The notes under the pieces were generated by a model. That model was not told the origin of the DNA and ran no database searches. It was given only the letters and a program-made list of their open reading frames with translations. Position numbers and translations under genes: made by a program. From Flaccisagitta enflata (Eukaryota > Chaetognatha > Sagittoidea > Aphragmophora): 64,000 nt of DNA. The stretch covers positions 112,034,001 through 112,098,000 of the forward strand of contig OZ231126.1 in the NCBI GenBank assembly GCA_965153355.1, written 5' to 3'. This document shows positions 29,880 through 44,200 of the stretch, in pieces (within the stretch, counting starts at the first letter, position 1; each line of letters opens with the position of its first letter).

Positions 29880-30510
29880 GGTCATCCAGCTGAGTTGTCG
29901 GATTCCGTTAAGCTTTTACTCAAAGATGCTAAAAGTCATGTATTTAAAATAGATCTAGTCTTAAAGAGTATATATTAACACCTTTTGTATCAAAATTTCA
30001 TTCATTTTGGTCTAGTAGTTTGTCTTTAACCTGGATTTGAACTTAATACTTTTATATCAGGACTGAGCATGATATCCAATAAATTCCGAGTATTGTGCAA
30101 GTTAATATCACAATTTTTTTTTTAATTATTTGAGCCATCTTCCAAAACAGGCTTGAATCAGTGATGATTTAAAGTAGCTCAATATATTTGTCAGTTTATC
30201 TTTCATTTGAGATTATTCCTGTCTCTATAGCATGAAAAGTTAAAAAAATGATGCAAATAAATGCAAGCAGAATTTTTAATTTTTCATAAAAAATCTGTCA
30301 AATAGTAAAATACTTGTTTGACCGAAAAAAACAAACTACTTGACTAAAATGGCTGAAATTTTTAAACAAAACAAAAAATATCAATCTATACTCTTTCAGA
30401 CTTAATCAATAACATATCCATGTCTCTTGGCATCAGTTATTGCTAAAAGCTTAACAGAATCCGACAACTCAGGTGGATGACCCTGTAGTTACTACGCGCA
30501 TCACTACTAG
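29880..30510. other. AT-rich intronic or upstream sequence with inverted flanks
   Basis: CCGGGTCATCCAGCTGAGTTG and GTTAAGCTTTTA near 29880-29920 reappear inverted near 30445-30485 (TAAAAGCTTAACAGAATCCG and CTCAGGTGGATGACCC). This suggests a ~600-bp element with inverted ends and an AT-rich, partly palindromic core. No coding seen. Confidence 0.5.
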
Positions 30511-30716
30511 TTTTTAGTCGCGTGCTACACGACTCGACACCCAGCTTTGTCGGTCCGTCCATTGGTCCGTTGGTCCGTCAGTCCGTCCATCACACTTTAC
30601 TTTTTCGGCGTTAATGGGGGTTTTGGCCTTATTGCTCCTGCCCAAATGTTCCACTGACCTCAATTATGGCCCCTGCCCACCCGCACGCGACTGGGGTAGC
30701 CGTGTATCCGGCCTTG
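30511..30716 (-). mobile_element. HINE/DINE-1-like dispersed repeat (locus H, full length)
   Basis: On the - strand: AAGGCCGGATACACGGCTAC, AGTCGCGTGCGGGTGGGCAG, GGTCAGTGGAACATTTGGGC, AAAGTAAAGTGTGATG, a GACGGACC microsatellite, and the stem AGTCGTGTAGCACGCGACT then AAAAA. Confidence 0.8.
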
Positions 30717-30960
30717 TTCATTTAGAACATCCAGTCTAACCCAAAACAATAATGCTTGCCAAAAAGGGAAGAGAAGGGCAATTAATAGTTACTTGTTTTA
30801 CCAAAATGTACAACAAATAACCAGAGGGCAACATTGTTTAGAAACCATACCCGTTTATAGATATAAAGTAGATTCTTATTTCACTTACCCTTCTTCCATA
30901 TTCTAACTAGTAACAAAGTGAATTTATCATGTTGGCACAACATTGATTCCCTATCCGTTT

Positions 30961-30965
30961 AAGTT
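30961..30965. repeat. AAGTT, left target-site duplication
   Basis: Identical 5 bp directly outside both terminal repeats (30961-30965 and 63063-63067), as expected for LTR-integrase insertion. Five bases can match by chance, but it falls exactly at both edges of an identical 313-bp repeat pair. Confidence 0.7.
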
Positions 30966-31278
30966 CCTGGTATTTCACCAGAAGGAACCCAACATACTCC
31001 CCTAGCAACAACACTTCCAGCACTACCTACACGGTTGTGAGAAGAAGAAGAGATGTGTAAGGCAAGGTGGTTATATTCAGAGTCACAAGATCATCGGCAG
31101 GGTCCAGAACCCCTCTCAATACTCTTCCTCCTACTTCCTCTTCTCTATGTAGAGGAGGAGGAAGGGATAAATGTAGCTCGGGCACAGCGCGTTGGCGGGG
31201 GTGAGATAAGTAGGTTGAACAGCGAGGTTTGGGGTGGGGGTGCGTGGTGGAGCGCGATATATGCGATAGGGTATCAGG
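30966..31278 (-). mobile_element. 3' LTR of the giant element (313 bp)
   Basis: On the + strand it begins CCTGGTATTTCACCAG and ends GGGTATCAGG, giving short inverted ends CCTG-TA/TA-CAGG around the usual TG...CA. Identical by eye to 62750-63062. It is followed on the + strand by the 13-mer. The 60-75-residue frame running through it is present in both LTRs only because they are copies. Confidence 0.8.
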
Positions 31279-31291
31279 CGCCCCACCGCTT
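31279..31291 (-). other. Polypurine-tract candidate next to the 3' LTR
   Basis: AAGCGGTGGGGCG on the - strand, immediately upstream of the 3' LTR in element sense, the position at which plus-strand DNA synthesis is primed in LTR elements. It contains pyrimidines, so it is not a pure tract. The identical 13-mer recurs at 35930, 45400, 46048, 47232 and 48557. Confidence 0.55.
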
Positions 31292-32364
31292 AGAATATTT
31301 CAACGAGCATAGAGAGTGTCAAATATTTTTATCCATACCTAAATACACTAGTGTATATCGCGCTCTTGGTTTAGGGCACTATGGAGTAGTTTTAGTTAAT
31401 AGTGTGATCTAAGTGTTTCTTGAAGACTGAAAGTGATTTTGAACGTGGAAGTGCTGTTTAACCATCTTAAATACCCCTGCAAGTTACATAAAGCAAATGA
31501 CAACATGAGCGAGTTGAGTAATACTTGAATTCAGATGAGAGATCGGTCAAAAAAAAGAAAAGGCAAAGCATGGCTCTATATAGCAAGGATGACATGTTTG
31601 TGTTGGTGGTGGGATGGGGGCAGGGGGTAGGATACATATAAGAAAAGCATTGCAACTGGAATAATGTGAAAAAAACAAGGATAATTTTGGTTTGAATGCA
31701 ATATTATGAAGAGATTAGGATTACTACATGTAGAACATAAAATGTATAACAAAAGCTGTACATACAGTTGAAAGTAAAAAAAGAAATTGATTTAATTTGA
31801 TCATTGAATAAAAGAGACTGAAATAAAAAGGCTTTACAAAATGTGGGGCTGGAATAATGTAAAAAAACAAGGGTAATTTGGAATTGAATGCAGTATTACA
31901 GAGCAATATCACGACATGTAAGAACATGAAACAATTAACAGAAGCTTCTAAAATTTTTTCTTTTTTTTTTTTTTTAGAAGTTGATTGGCTCAGTGTATGA
32001 AAAGAAAATATAAAAGCGCATGTTTAAACTTGGGGGGGGTGAAAGGAAAGACTATGGAACAATCAATATAAGCGCAGGTGGTAATACAGTGTATTGAGAT
32101 TTGGATAAGAGGGAAAAGATATGAGGGAGATCAGTGCGGAGGGGGGGGGGGGCTGGGTATGTGGTTGTGCCTGTGAATTGGAGGGGATAAGAACATAAGA
32201 CAGGGAGAACTGGCAGTCTTTAAGAAATGATGTGTCGTAGTCTTCCAGTTTTTTTCCTAAAGATTTAGCTTGCTTCTACAAAAGACACGGGGCCTTATGA
32301 GGCAAAGGCCATTCTGACGCAGATTCTCTGTCAAAGCTTTATTACACACATGATTGGTTTTGCT
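31292..32364. other. Element interior left of the duplicated block, non-coding
   Basis: AT-rich, with G-runs at about 32030 and 32140. An internal near-repeat, GGCTGGAATAATGTAAAAAAACAAGG at 31847 and AACTGGAATAATGTGAAAAAAACAAGG at 31652, marks a ~200-bp tandem duplication. No gene seen. Its counterpart in block 1 would lie left of the window. Confidence 0.5.
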
Positions 32365-32568
32365 GAGTCTTTGTTTCACACGAGGCACATTGCAATTATT
32401 AGAGCCTTTTCTGAATTTTGTTGCCAGTTAGCGATTTTCATGGTCATGTCTAGTCACACACGCATTGAATAGTAGATGCATGAGCTGCCGTCCCGTCGTG
32501 GTATTTACATATCTCATCATTGTATGAAACTCGATCACACACGCGCTCGAGTGCAGGTGTGAGAGCTG

Positions 32569-32605
32569 TTGTTGTTGTTGTTGTTGTTGTTGCTGTTGTT
32601 GTTGG

Positions 32606-32660
<55 letters not shown>
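32569..32660 (+). repeat. (GTT)n microsatellite, copy 2
   Basis: GTT repeat with GCT and GGTT interruptions, matching 202-286. Confidence 0.95.
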
Positions 32661-35229
32661 CGTTGTTATGGTTGTAAAGTAATTGCTGACGAGGGTATTG
32701 AGCAACCCACGTGGGGTGACAGAGGTTGTACAATTGACTCCCCTTTCGGACTAAACTCGGCAGGATAAACTTGTTTCAGAGCTGCTTCAGTAATGCCAAA
32801 AGATTGTGTGGTGGGTTGAGAGGGTTGTTGTTGTTGTTGTTAAGGGTGATCGCCCATCTGGCACGCATTTTGAGAGGGTGTGGTGGCTCAGTTTTCAGTT
32901 GTGTGTCGTTGCTTTGCAAGAGAGGTCAGGGAATCCCGGATGACACTTCAAATTGAGGATGGTTCCTTAAAGTGCCACCAAATGTTGCCCCGTGAATTCG
33001 TGGAAGCCAGCCAGTTCTGCATACAGGAATTTGTAGAAAACGGTAGATGGATGTAGAGGGGTAATTGCCGGTTTATGTGTTGACATGATCCATAAAGCAT
33101 GTGAATATTAACTAGGGTGCGATGAGGGGGGGGGGCAGGAATTGGGCTTGAAATTACAAGTTACTTATAAGGTAAATTTGAAAAGAGCTAAGAGGAAAAC
33201 AAGTAGGTTCATAGTTGATTGTTTGAGCACTAAATTGATAATGTCTGGTTTAGTTGCAAACCGGGAGATGGCAGATTGTTTTTTTTTTTTTTGGTAGGCT
33301 AAATCAGGGTCTTGCATTTTTGTTTTGTACTTGATGAAGTAAAGCTGATTTTGTGTAGGGCAATTTTAAGATACAGCTTCATTTGAGGGATCTAAATCTA
33401 GAGAAAGATTAAGAAGGTTTATGAATACATTGCAGTTCAATTTTTTTTTTGGGGGGGGGGTAGTGGGGGAGACAAAAAAAAGGATTATTATAGTGGAATT
33501 CCATCTTAGTGACACTTATAGGATATCCGCATTTAAGAGACAACAGTGTCTGGTTACGATTTTTTTTTCCGGCTTCTCCAATTTAAAAAAAAACATCTGT
33601 TTACGAAATCTTGGAATTAAGAGACAAAATTTTTTTTCAAATATCTCTTATATCAGGGTAACTTTTGAACAAATTTGATGGATTTTTTCCTTTAAAAAAA
33701 ATTGCAATTGGAGACGATTTTCAAAAAAAAAAAAAAAATTGTTTTACTCCAAAATGATTTTATATTTCTTGCACCATGAATGCACAGCCATGAACTTAAT
33801 CATTGCTGATGAATAAACTTAAAGCATATGGATGTGGTTACACTGTGAATTTTGTAGTTATTAGTAACTAACTAAAAATTCTTAATAAAACAATGAATTT
33901 AATTTAAGGGATTTTTTGATTAAGGAGACAAAAAAAAAAAAAAAAAATAGTCAGTCCCTAGAAAACCCCCATACCGACGCTCTACTGTACTTACAGGGTG
34001 ATCAATCTCAACTGGTAAAAGTTACTCAATGTTTTCCCAATATGTACCGTTAGAGTTTTAACGGAATCTCGAATATCCTTTGATCCTATTACTTTTATAT
34101 CTTGTCTTAAAAGGATGTGATATACTTTCACTACCGGGTGATAGTTTGAAAAGCCTACTAACTTGACCATAACCTAATAACTTATCTTTGACCTTGACCA
34201 TTTTTTCCTATTTAAGTAATAAAAAAATGCGGGGCACTATTGAATTTGTTTTATGGAGGTTAGTAGGGGAAATGAAAAAAAAATCTAGATGTACTTAAAA
34301 GGTTTGCATTAGAATAACATAAGATAAGTTCTTTGTCCTAAGATGCCTTTGAAATTTTGTCATTTGACTTTCTGTCTCTGAAATTAATTTCAACCCAAGA
34401 TATAAACTTTGAAGTGAGTTTTTAATGTGCCAACACATACATATAATTTCTCTGCAGAAAACACTCTTTCCTAAAATTTGCGATTAGCGCCCCCTCAAAA
34501 CCCAAGAAAATACATTTTTTATTTTATTGCATGCTATTTTATGTTTTCATTATGTTTTTTTTTTGTTTTTTCTTTTGCTATGAGTTCTCTCTTTTTTTTT
34601 CTTTTTTTTTTTTTCTTTTTAAGGGGGCGCTAAAAATAGGGGGGGTGATGAACGCAGGAAATACCGTAGTTGAACACAGTCTAAGAGTTTATATGTCTGT
34701 TTTTTTCTTTTTTTTATATGTAGACTGAAACAGAAACAAATCTTAATTTTTGGGGCTAAAATCTCTCTAGTTTAATGAATAAAGAGACTAGAAGCTTTCA
34801 GTGTGTCAGCACGCAACGCGCTAATTATAGATACAAGCATGTAACCAAATCACAGGTACTTTCATGATTAAGACCAGCATTCACTCACTTTTCAAATAGC
34901 CCATACATCAATTTGACAAGGCAGAAGGACAAACGACATGTAAGGACAGATAAAGGGTTGATAAACGGCCTCTTTTCAATCATTCACAAGAACTTAGCCT
35001 GATTTTGATATGGGTGGAAAATCCAAAGAAAAGGCCAAATTCGTTGATGCAAGCGCTGATCCGTTTGGTTAGAGAGAGTTTTGCTGTTCAGGATTTTTTT
35101 TTTTTCAACACACGGACCTGATTAAAGGACAAAGGAAAAAAGGATCATGAGAGAATTAATTTTGTCATTTTGAATAGAGCAATTTTTCTTTATGTGGAGA
35201 AGTAGAATTTGCTTTCTAAACTGATGTTT

Positions 35230-35860
35230 ATAGGCTAGGCCGTACTCACCAACGACCTTTAGAAACAACATGACTCAAATAATAATTGTCATGATATTGT
35301 TGGATTTCAATATAATAATTAGTATTCTGGTATGTGAAAGGTAAACATAACTTATATGTAGTTGTCTGAAGAGAATTGACATAGGCCTTACCAATGGCCA
35401 TCACAAGATTACCATTCCATCGTTATGATTGTGTTATGATAACTGTTATAGGTCATTGTTAGTTAATTCTGCTGGTTTTCTATAGGACAAATGACATTCT
35501 GGTATGGAAAAGGAATTTTTGTACAGATTGTAAAGATTTTGGGTAGGCCGCACTCACAACGACCCCAATGTAAAACATGACTAAAATTACCATCATGATT
35601 TTGCACTGTTTATCTGAATATTTTGTATAGATGTGCTTTAGAAGTTCTTGAGAGCCGTACTTACTAACGACTTTTATGGACAAGATGACACAAATCAAAT
35701 CATTATGATTTTGTTCTGCTTTGCATACTACCATCGAAAACTAAAAACAAAATTGGATAGATGTCTGAAAAAGAAATGGGTGAGGCCAAACTTACTAATG
35801 ACCTTTATGTAAAACATTACCCAAACAATTATCATTCAAAGGTGTACTGAATAAAAAGAA
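35230..35860 (-). repeat. Five donor-site-like tandem units, copy 2
   Basis: Counterpart of 2815-3460, with units near 35236, 35378, 35547, 35650 and 35785. Each has ACTCACC, ACTTACT or a decayed form, the complement of a GTRAGT donor. Confidence 0.5.
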
Positions 35861-35929
35861 TAAATGATGAGTAAATATCAGCATATTGGATGTTAGCATG
35901 CATATATAGGACTTAAGATCTTAAGCCAA

Positions 35930-35942
35930 CGCCCCACCGCTT
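35930..35942 (-). other. Internal PPT-like 13-mer
   Basis: Exact CGCCCCACCGCTT, in the same orientation as the copy beside the 3' LTR. Confidence 0.6.
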
Positions 35943-37014
35943 TGTGATAGGTGGATCCATAGGGCAGTTTGTAGTTTCAAAAGTGAGAACCATTGCTTTT
36001 GATTGTTCTGCATACTGTTTACATAGGATTCCGGGCATGTGAGTGCCAGTGATGAAGTGAATGGATGTGAATTCCCAGTGTATGTCATTCATTATGTCCA
36101 ATTTCTCCAGTAGATAACTAGGTTGATTTTTCTTTTAAATTGGCTTCCTCTGTTCATCATATCCTTTCTAATTACTAGCTATAAATGATTTCTATCTGAA
36201 TGGTAACTTGAGTTGTATGTCATTTGTCAAATTCCGCAATCCCTGAGTGCAGTTCACTTTCATCACATGACCAGATCCAGTGTTATGTATGCATGACCAA
36301 TATTGCACAATGCCACTTTGAGTTGTGAGCAATGCTGAGCTTCAGGGTCGGATTCTCGCATTTAATTGAAAAAGATGAGACTTGGGGTCTTTGATAGCCA
36401 GTTGCGTCTGTTGAGCTTTAGTAGCGCAATTCAAATTGTGAGATTGGAGTAGCAAGATGCAATTTGTGCACCTTGTGCCAGAGATTTGTTGTGAGATGTT
36501 AAATGTGAGTTTTCTGCCACCAGATGGAAGTATTGAGTGGCTATCTGCAAGCTGGATGCTTGTTGCCAGATGAAAGTAAGCTGGGAGATGCAAGTTGCAA
36601 GATTTCAGTAGTGCAATGAAAAGAGTCAATTGCAAGCTTTACATACAACCTATTTCCCAGACGCTATCACTATTAGATGAGAGCAGACCTGTCCTGTGCC
36701 AGATGCTGGTTGAAAGATGCTGGTTGCAAGATGCTGGCTGCAAGAAAACTGAGTTCATTGCATCACCAGTGTATCCGGAGGGCTGTTGTCGTTGAGCAGT
36801 GACAAGTAAAATATTCAGCAAGAGGAAGTTACACATCAAGTTTGATTATTGGGGAGCAAAAAGAATCAGAGGCAACCTGGATTTTACTGGTTGCAGGGAA
36901 CTCCACCAACTTGGCATGCTGAAAGTTGGAGTGCTTTTTTTTTTTGCCATAAACTTAGTGAACTTCTGGTTGTTACAATAAATCTTGACAGAGCTATGGA
37001 AACCTATTTGAAGA

Positions 37015-38105
37015 TTTAAGTATGAGGAGGTAGTCAAAATATAAGGAGGTAGTCACTCAGCGGTCACATGGAATCTGTGGGAGAGAAACTCAGAGGGCGC
37101 ATGGATGTCATTCCATTACAGGAATAGTTACTCAGAGGTACCATGGAAACTCAGCGACAGACACTCAGAGACAACATGGATTTTACCTAAAATACGAGGA
37201 TGTAGTCAATCAGCGGTCACATGGAATCTGTGGGAGAGAAACTCAGAGGGCGCATGGATGTCATTCCATTACAGGAATAGTTACTCAGAGGTACCATGGA
37301 AACTCAGCGACAGACACTCAGAGACAACATGGATTTTACCTAAAATATAAGGAGGTAGTCACTCAGCGGTCACATGGAATCTGTGGGAGAGAAACTCAGA
37401 GGGCGCATGGATGTCATTCCATTACAGGAATAGTTACTCAGAGGTACCATGGAAACTCAGCGACAGACACTTAGAGACAACATGGATTTTACCTAAAAAT
37501 ATAAGGAGGTAGTCACTCAGCGGTCACATGGAATCTGTGGGAGAGAAACTCAGAGGGCGCATGGATGTCATTCCATTACAGGAATAGTTACTCAGAGGTA
37601 CCATGGAAACTCAGCGACAGACACTCAGAGACAACATGGATTTTACCTAAAATATAAGGAGGTAGTCACTCAGCGGTCACATGGAATCTGTGGGAGAGAA
37701 ACTCAGAGGGCGCATGGATGTCATTCCATTACAGGAATAGTTACTCAGAGGTACCATGGAAACTCAGCGACAGACACTTAGAGACAACATGGATTTTACC
37801 TAAAAATATAAGGAGGTAGTCACTCAGCGGTCACATGGAATCTGTGGGAGAGAAACTCAGAGGGCGCATGGATGTCATTCCATTACAGGAATAGTTACTC
37901 AGAGGTACCATGGAAACTCAGCGACAGACACTCAGAGACAACATGGATTTTACCTAAAATATGAGGAAGTAGTCACTCAGCGGTCACATGGAATCTGTTG
38001 GAGAGAAACTCAGAGGGTGCATGGATGTCATTCCTTTCAGGAATAGTTACTCAGAGGTACCATGGAAACTCAGCGACAGACACTCAGAGGCAACATGGAT
38101 CTTAC
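37015..38105. repeat. ~154-bp minisatellite array, copy 2
   Basis: About seven units, more homogeneous than copy 1: successive AAGGAGGTAGTC landmarks at 37348, 37503 and 37656. The irregular unit seen in copy 1 near 5200 is absent here. Confidence 0.9.
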
Positions 38106-38629
38106 TAGTCGCAGGGCGTCCCCCACTTGGCATGCTAATGGGTACAGTACACCCAGAAGAACCTTTCCTCTATTGTATTGAATTTTATTTCCCCTTGATA
38201 GCCATCCATGCACAAATCCGGTTACAATGGCCAGTTGTCCTGAAGAGTGCGGAGGCAGTTACTCAAGTATTGGGTTGGTTATTTTTATTCCAGTGTGATG
38301 AGATAATCCCACCTGTATGTTATGACCACTTTGTCGTTCATGAGCTTGTTTTTTTTCTTTTTTTTTTTTGGGGGGGGGGTCTGGATATTTTGTCACAATG
38401 GTTCTTTGCCTTACCGGGCAGAGTTTTTAGGTTTGTTTTTTTTTCCTCATTTCTTCAATTGAGATGATGAAGAAAAAAAACGAGAGATGACACCAGTAAT
38501 GGAGGCGACGCTAGAGACTTTCAATCCATGTGAGAAAGCAGGGCGTCAGGAGTTATTGGAATTGAGTTTGATACGAGTGAAGTTGTTGTTGATGGTGTTG
38601 TGAATTGTATTGTGTGACTTATCACATCG

Positions 38630-40205
38630 CATCTGAAGATGACAGGCGGCTTGTATGCCGCAAAATTCTCTTATGTTCTTACCACCTAAAATGTGGACTT
38701 TACATCACTCACATTACACATGCGGGCTGCCTTGCCGCAGGTGGCTTGTATGCCGCAAAATTTTCTTGTGTTCTTACCACCTAATGTGTGGACTTAACAC
38801 CCATTTACATTACACATGCGGGCTGCCTCGCCACAGGTGGCTTGTATGCCGCAAAATTCTCTTGTGTGCCTGCCACCCAAAATGTGGACTTAACACCTAC
38901 TCACATTACACATGCGGGCTGCCTTGCCGCAGGTGGCTTGTATGCCGCAAAATTCTCTTGTGTTCTTTCCACCTAACGTGTGGACTTAACACCCATTTAC
39001 ATAACACTTGCGGGCTGCCTTGCCGCAGGTGGTTTGTATGCCGCAAAACTCTCTTGTGCAAAACTCTCTTGTGCAAAACTCTCTTGTGTTCTTACCACCT
39101 AAAATGTGGACTTAACATCACTCACATTACACATGCGGACTACCATGCCGCAGGTGGATTGTATGCCGCAAAATTTTCTTGTGTTCTAACCATCTAAAGT
39201 GTGGAATTAACACCTACTCAATTACACATGCGGGCTGCCTTGCCGCAGGTGACTTGTATGCCGCAAAATTCTCTTTTTGTGCTTACCACCCAAAATGTGG
39301 ATTTAACACCTACTCACTTTACACATACGGGCTGCCTTGCCGCAGGTGGCTTGTATGCCGCAAAATTCTCTTGTGTTCTTACCACCTAACGTGTGGACTT
39401 AACACCCATTTACATAACACTTGCGGGCTGCCTTGCCGCAGGTGGTTTGTATGCCGCAAAACTCTCTTGTGTTCTTACCACCTAAAATGTGGACTTAACA
39501 TCACTCACATTACACATGCAGGCTGCCTTGCCGCAGGTGGCTTGTATGCCGCAAAATTTTCTTGAGTTACACTAACGTGTGGATTTAACACCTACTTACA
39601 TTACACATGTGGTCTGCCTTGTCGCAGGCGGCTTGTATGCCGCAAAATTCTCTTGTGTTCTTACCACCTAACGTGTGGACTTAACACCCATTTACATAAC
39701 ACTTGCGGGCTGCCTTGCCGCAGGTGGTTTGTATGCCGCAAAACTCTCTTGTGTTCTTACCACCTGAAATGTGGACTTAACGCCACTCACATTACACATG
39801 CAGACTACCTTGCCGCGGGTGGATTGTATGCCGCAAAATTTTCTTGTGTTCTAACCTTCTAAAGTGTGGAATTCATACCTACTCAATTACACATGCGGGC
39901 TGCCTTGCCGCAGGTGACTTGTATGCCGCAAAATTCTCTTGTGTGCTTACCACCCAAAATGTGGACTTAATACCTACTCACTTTGCACATGCGGGCTGCC
40001 TTGCCGCAGGTGGCATGTATGCCGCACAATTTTCTTGTGTTCTCACCACCTAAAGTGTGGACTTAACATCTACTCACATTACACATGCGGGCTGCCTTGC
40101 CGCAGGTGGCTTGTATGCCGCGAAATTCTCTTGTGTTCTTACCACCTAAAATGTGGACTTAACATCAATCACATTACACATGCGGGCTGCCTTGCCACAG
40201 GTGAT
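38630..40205. repeat. ~95-bp minisatellite array, copy 2
   Basis: About 16 units matching 6246-7828. It differs in unit boundaries near 39050-39090, where an AAACTCTCTTGTGC piece is repeated three times. Confidence 0.9.
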
Positions 40206-41279
40206 GGGATCAGAAGTGAGGTTAATACGAGTTAAGTTTTTGTGATGGCGTTGTTCCGCGACAGATGATGCCCCAATAGTTGATACCGCAACAGAAGATG
40301 TCGCAACAAATGGTGCCCTGTTAGATGACAGATGTTCACTTCAAAGGAGTAGCCGCTGACAACTGATGCAAAAGGATAATAGGAGAGATGACGCCAGTAA
40401 TGAAGGCGCCGCAAGAGATTGCTGGAGGAGATGTTGTTTTGGGAAGGCAGGGTGTTGGAAGCAATGGGATTGGAAGCAAGGTTGATATCAGTGATGTTGT
40501 TGTTGAAGGCATTGTAGATTGTAATGCCGACCCATGATGCTTGTAGATTGTACTGCCGACCCATGGTGCCGCGACCAATGACGCTGAGGCCTATGACTCT
40601 GCCACAGGTGAGGCTGTGACAGATGATGCAACAACAGTTGATGCCACAACAGGGATGAAGGATAGAGTGAGAATCTTCAGGAGAGAGTCCAGCACCTTGA
40701 AGTAGGGGTTGTACCAGCTTTTTATGAGGGGAAAAGTCGACAGCAGGCGTTCGTAGCTGAAGGCATGACCACCAGTGAGTCAGGATGATTATCCTGAGAA
40801 ATTATGTCACCGCTGATACAGGCCTGTGGGAGTCCGCCCCATACTTTTGTCCATGGTGTAAACAAAGTCAACGAGGATTTAAAAGGTCAAGACGGACATG
40901 TCTAAAACTGCGGCATATTGGATGATCTTCTCAGCAGCTTTGCAGAGGCAGTATGCAACAATCGGCAGGTGAAAGACCGAGTCAGCTGCGTGGTTGTCAT
41001 CAGCTTAGCGCTCATCTCCATCAAGCACAAAAGGTGTCTTCTGATGGAGCGATGTCGCAGGAGTAGAAATTGGAGAGGAGAGGAGAGGTGAGATGATCCT
41101 GTCGCTTATGACGCATGCATTGGAGCGAAGAACCTGACGGAAATGTGCGCGGCGAGGCCTTGTGAGCCTAATAAATTCCTTAAGCCAATTGACTAAATCA
41201 TCGCCAAGACGAAATTCCATAACGCTTCATTGAACATTGAATTGGACGAGGTGGATAAACGTTGTAAGTTGGCAATCCC

Positions 41280-44200
41280 AACAAGGAGATGATTGACAGA
41301 CAACAGCTGGTGATTAAGGCGACCTTTTGGAAGCGACTCAACAAAATGTTGACACGAGCGCGAATCAATTCCAATTGGCTGTTGACAGCATATATTTGTC
41401 GCATTATTAACACCAAAGTGCCGCATATTTCAATGGATTTCTGGAAAGTGATCGCCTGTCAAAACATGTGAAGGATCAGCTTTTAGCCTATCAAGCATGG
41501 GGTGTCGTGGAATATGTCGACAGAGCCAATGAAAACCACTCCAAAGCCGACAAAAGTAACTGCTACGGCCGTAGGTCTTGCGACGTTCAAGGAACAGCTC
41601 GCCCACGCAGCCATAGCTGACAGAAGTGTGCAATATTTGTGGATCTCAGCGGCAGATGATCAAGTGAAGAAAACCAGCAGAGAATATCTCTGCTTCCATT
41701 GTTTTCAACAAGGACCTTCAGCAAGGGATTGTAAAGAAAGACCGACATGTGGAAAATGCAATACACGCCATGCAACCCTCCCTCATGACTGACAATTTGA
41801 AGGAAAGGTAAAAGGAGGACCATCGTGCCATCTCCACCAAATGGTTTGTCGACGCTTCTACACCCGCACTGACGGAGCAGGGGAACCAGAACACATGACT
41901 TGCTGCCACCTCCGTGATGAGGACAGTGGTCACGGAGGGTGACGTGACCAGACCAATTGTTCCATTTAAGATAACCAATGCGTCGCCGGGCGCCATCGGT
42001 TGGGGCAAATTCAAAGGTGGTTACGCAAATCGCGGCAGAGGCCGCCAATTCAAACTGAAAACTTCACGCCCGTGTTTTCTTTGACGGCAACCAACAAACA
42101 TCCGGAGGGGCAACCGTAGCAACCCCCAGTTCCAGAAAAAGCCGTCCACTCTTCAGCAAATTTGCCGAAACCACCGAGAGTTTTGCGAGAAAGCATACAA
42201 CTGCAAAACGCGGGTGCCAATTAAAAAGCAGGGCCAGGCATCATCAGGAAAAGGGACCAACGGGATGCCTGAAGTAAAAAGGAAGAAGGAAAAAGGGAAC
42301 TCTGTACATACGCGATTCGAGAACCAAATACAAATGGCTCATCGACGGGGAGCATTACTCTCAATTCTTCCACCTCTTCCTTTCCAACGCAAAACTGGTC
42401 CCAATGCACAAAACTCTCGGCCGGCAACGGCACAGCTATCCCTTGCCACGGAGAACAAAACACCATGTGCGACAAGGTATTTCTCTTTGATTTTATAATC
42501 GCAGACGTAACTCAACCAATCATCGGTGCCAACTTCCTTGCACATTTCTATTTGGCACCAAATCACCAAGATGGTTGCCTCGTAAACCTTAAAAGTTTTG
42601 AAAGCATTCAAGCTGACTTCACAACCGACTCACAAACAACGCGCATGAATTTCATCGAACAGAAACAAGACCTGTTTTACCAATTACTCGATGAGTATCC
42701 AGACCTCTCAACCCTTCCTTCAGAATCAAGGAACCCAAACATGGCATTCGTTACTTCATCCCAACCAAATGTAGACCGATCCATTCACGCGCTTGAAAAC
42801 TCGCTCCCAACAGGTTAGCTGTCGCGAAGGCAGAAATTGAGAAACTAAGCGAATTTTGTGTACGCAGAAGGTGAAAAAGCGAGTGGGCCTCTCCATTAAT
42901 GGTTGCCTGAAAACCATGCGTCAGGCCATGAACATGCGCACCGTCGACTCCCTGTGGCGGATGGCGCGTTTGCGGCGATTACCGCCGGCTCAACACCCAA
43001 ACAACGGATGACAAGTACCCGGTGCGGTGCCTTACCGACTTCAGCAACATTCTTGCAGGAAAGACAATATTTTAGCAAAATCGCCTTACTTAAAGGCTAT
43101 CATCAAATTCCCGTCGCAGAGGAGATGTAAAAAAAAACCGGCGTCATAACTCCGTTAAGATTAGTCCTGTTTCCGCGCATTCCATTCGTCTTTAAAAAAA
43201 GCTGGGCAGGACTTTCAACGCCTTATGGACGTAATACTAGGCGACATCCCGCACACATTCGTCTATATCGACAACATCCTGGTTGCCTCTGGAAACCCCA
43301 AACATCATCTTAAAGACCTCAAACGAGTCTTTCAGATCCTCGACAACAATGTCATGGTCGTTAATTGCAAGAAAACGTCCTGGGCAAAACCTCTCTTGAA
43401 TTTCTCGGTTACAAGGTAGACAAACACGGTATCCTCCGTTGCCAGAGCGCATCAAAACTACTCAAAAGCAAAACCGCCCGATGACCATCAAAGAATTACA
43501 ACAATTCTTGGGCATGGTAAATAACTACCGGACATTTATCAAAAGCGCTGCCCTTCATCTGTACTACCTCTTCAACTCCCTCAAATGCAAAACAAAAAAA
43601 ACAAAAACCATGCGTCCTAGTCTGGACCCCAGAGTGCCAGAACTCTTTTGAATCAATCAAAGACATGTTAGCCAAAGCAACCATGCTTTGTCACCCTCGA
43701 ACGGACGCTCCCCTAGCCATCACAGCTAACGCATCAAAAATCGTGATTGGCGCAGTACTCGAACAACACGGACCTCTCAGCTGGGAACCTCTTGGATTCT
43801 TCAGCTCCAAATTCGAAGGCAAACAAGGATAATAGCCCGCGTTTGACCGCGAACTTCTCGCCTCATTCCGAGCAATCTGGCACTTCCGTCATATGGTGGA
43901 GGGCCGTGCCTTCACCTTGTACACCAATCATGACAGCTTCGTCCCATCACTCCGCAAAAAGAGCGAACTGCTCATGGCACGCCAGACGTATTAGCTCTTG
44001 TGTATTGCAGAGTACTTGATCAACATCTGCTATCTGGAGGGAAAGGCTAATGTTGTCACCAACCAACTTTCTCGACCAAACAAGGAAATTCTAAAAACAA
44101 TCGCAACAATCGACGCTCCATTCCCGGACAACAAGATGGAAGAACTCCGGGAGGTGATTTCATCAATCAACTTATACGGCGTTGATCTCCAGGAACTCGC

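Noticed and set aside
30966-31278. A 313-bp MITE present twice rather than an LTR pair
   Set aside because: Each copy would need its own target duplication. Instead AAGTT is shared by the two outer edges, and the inner edges carry primer-site and purine-tract sequences.
31053-31412. 119- and 190-codon frames starting in the two LTRs
   Set aside because: They share residues only because the LTRs are identical, and diverge at the LTR edge into unrelated flanks.
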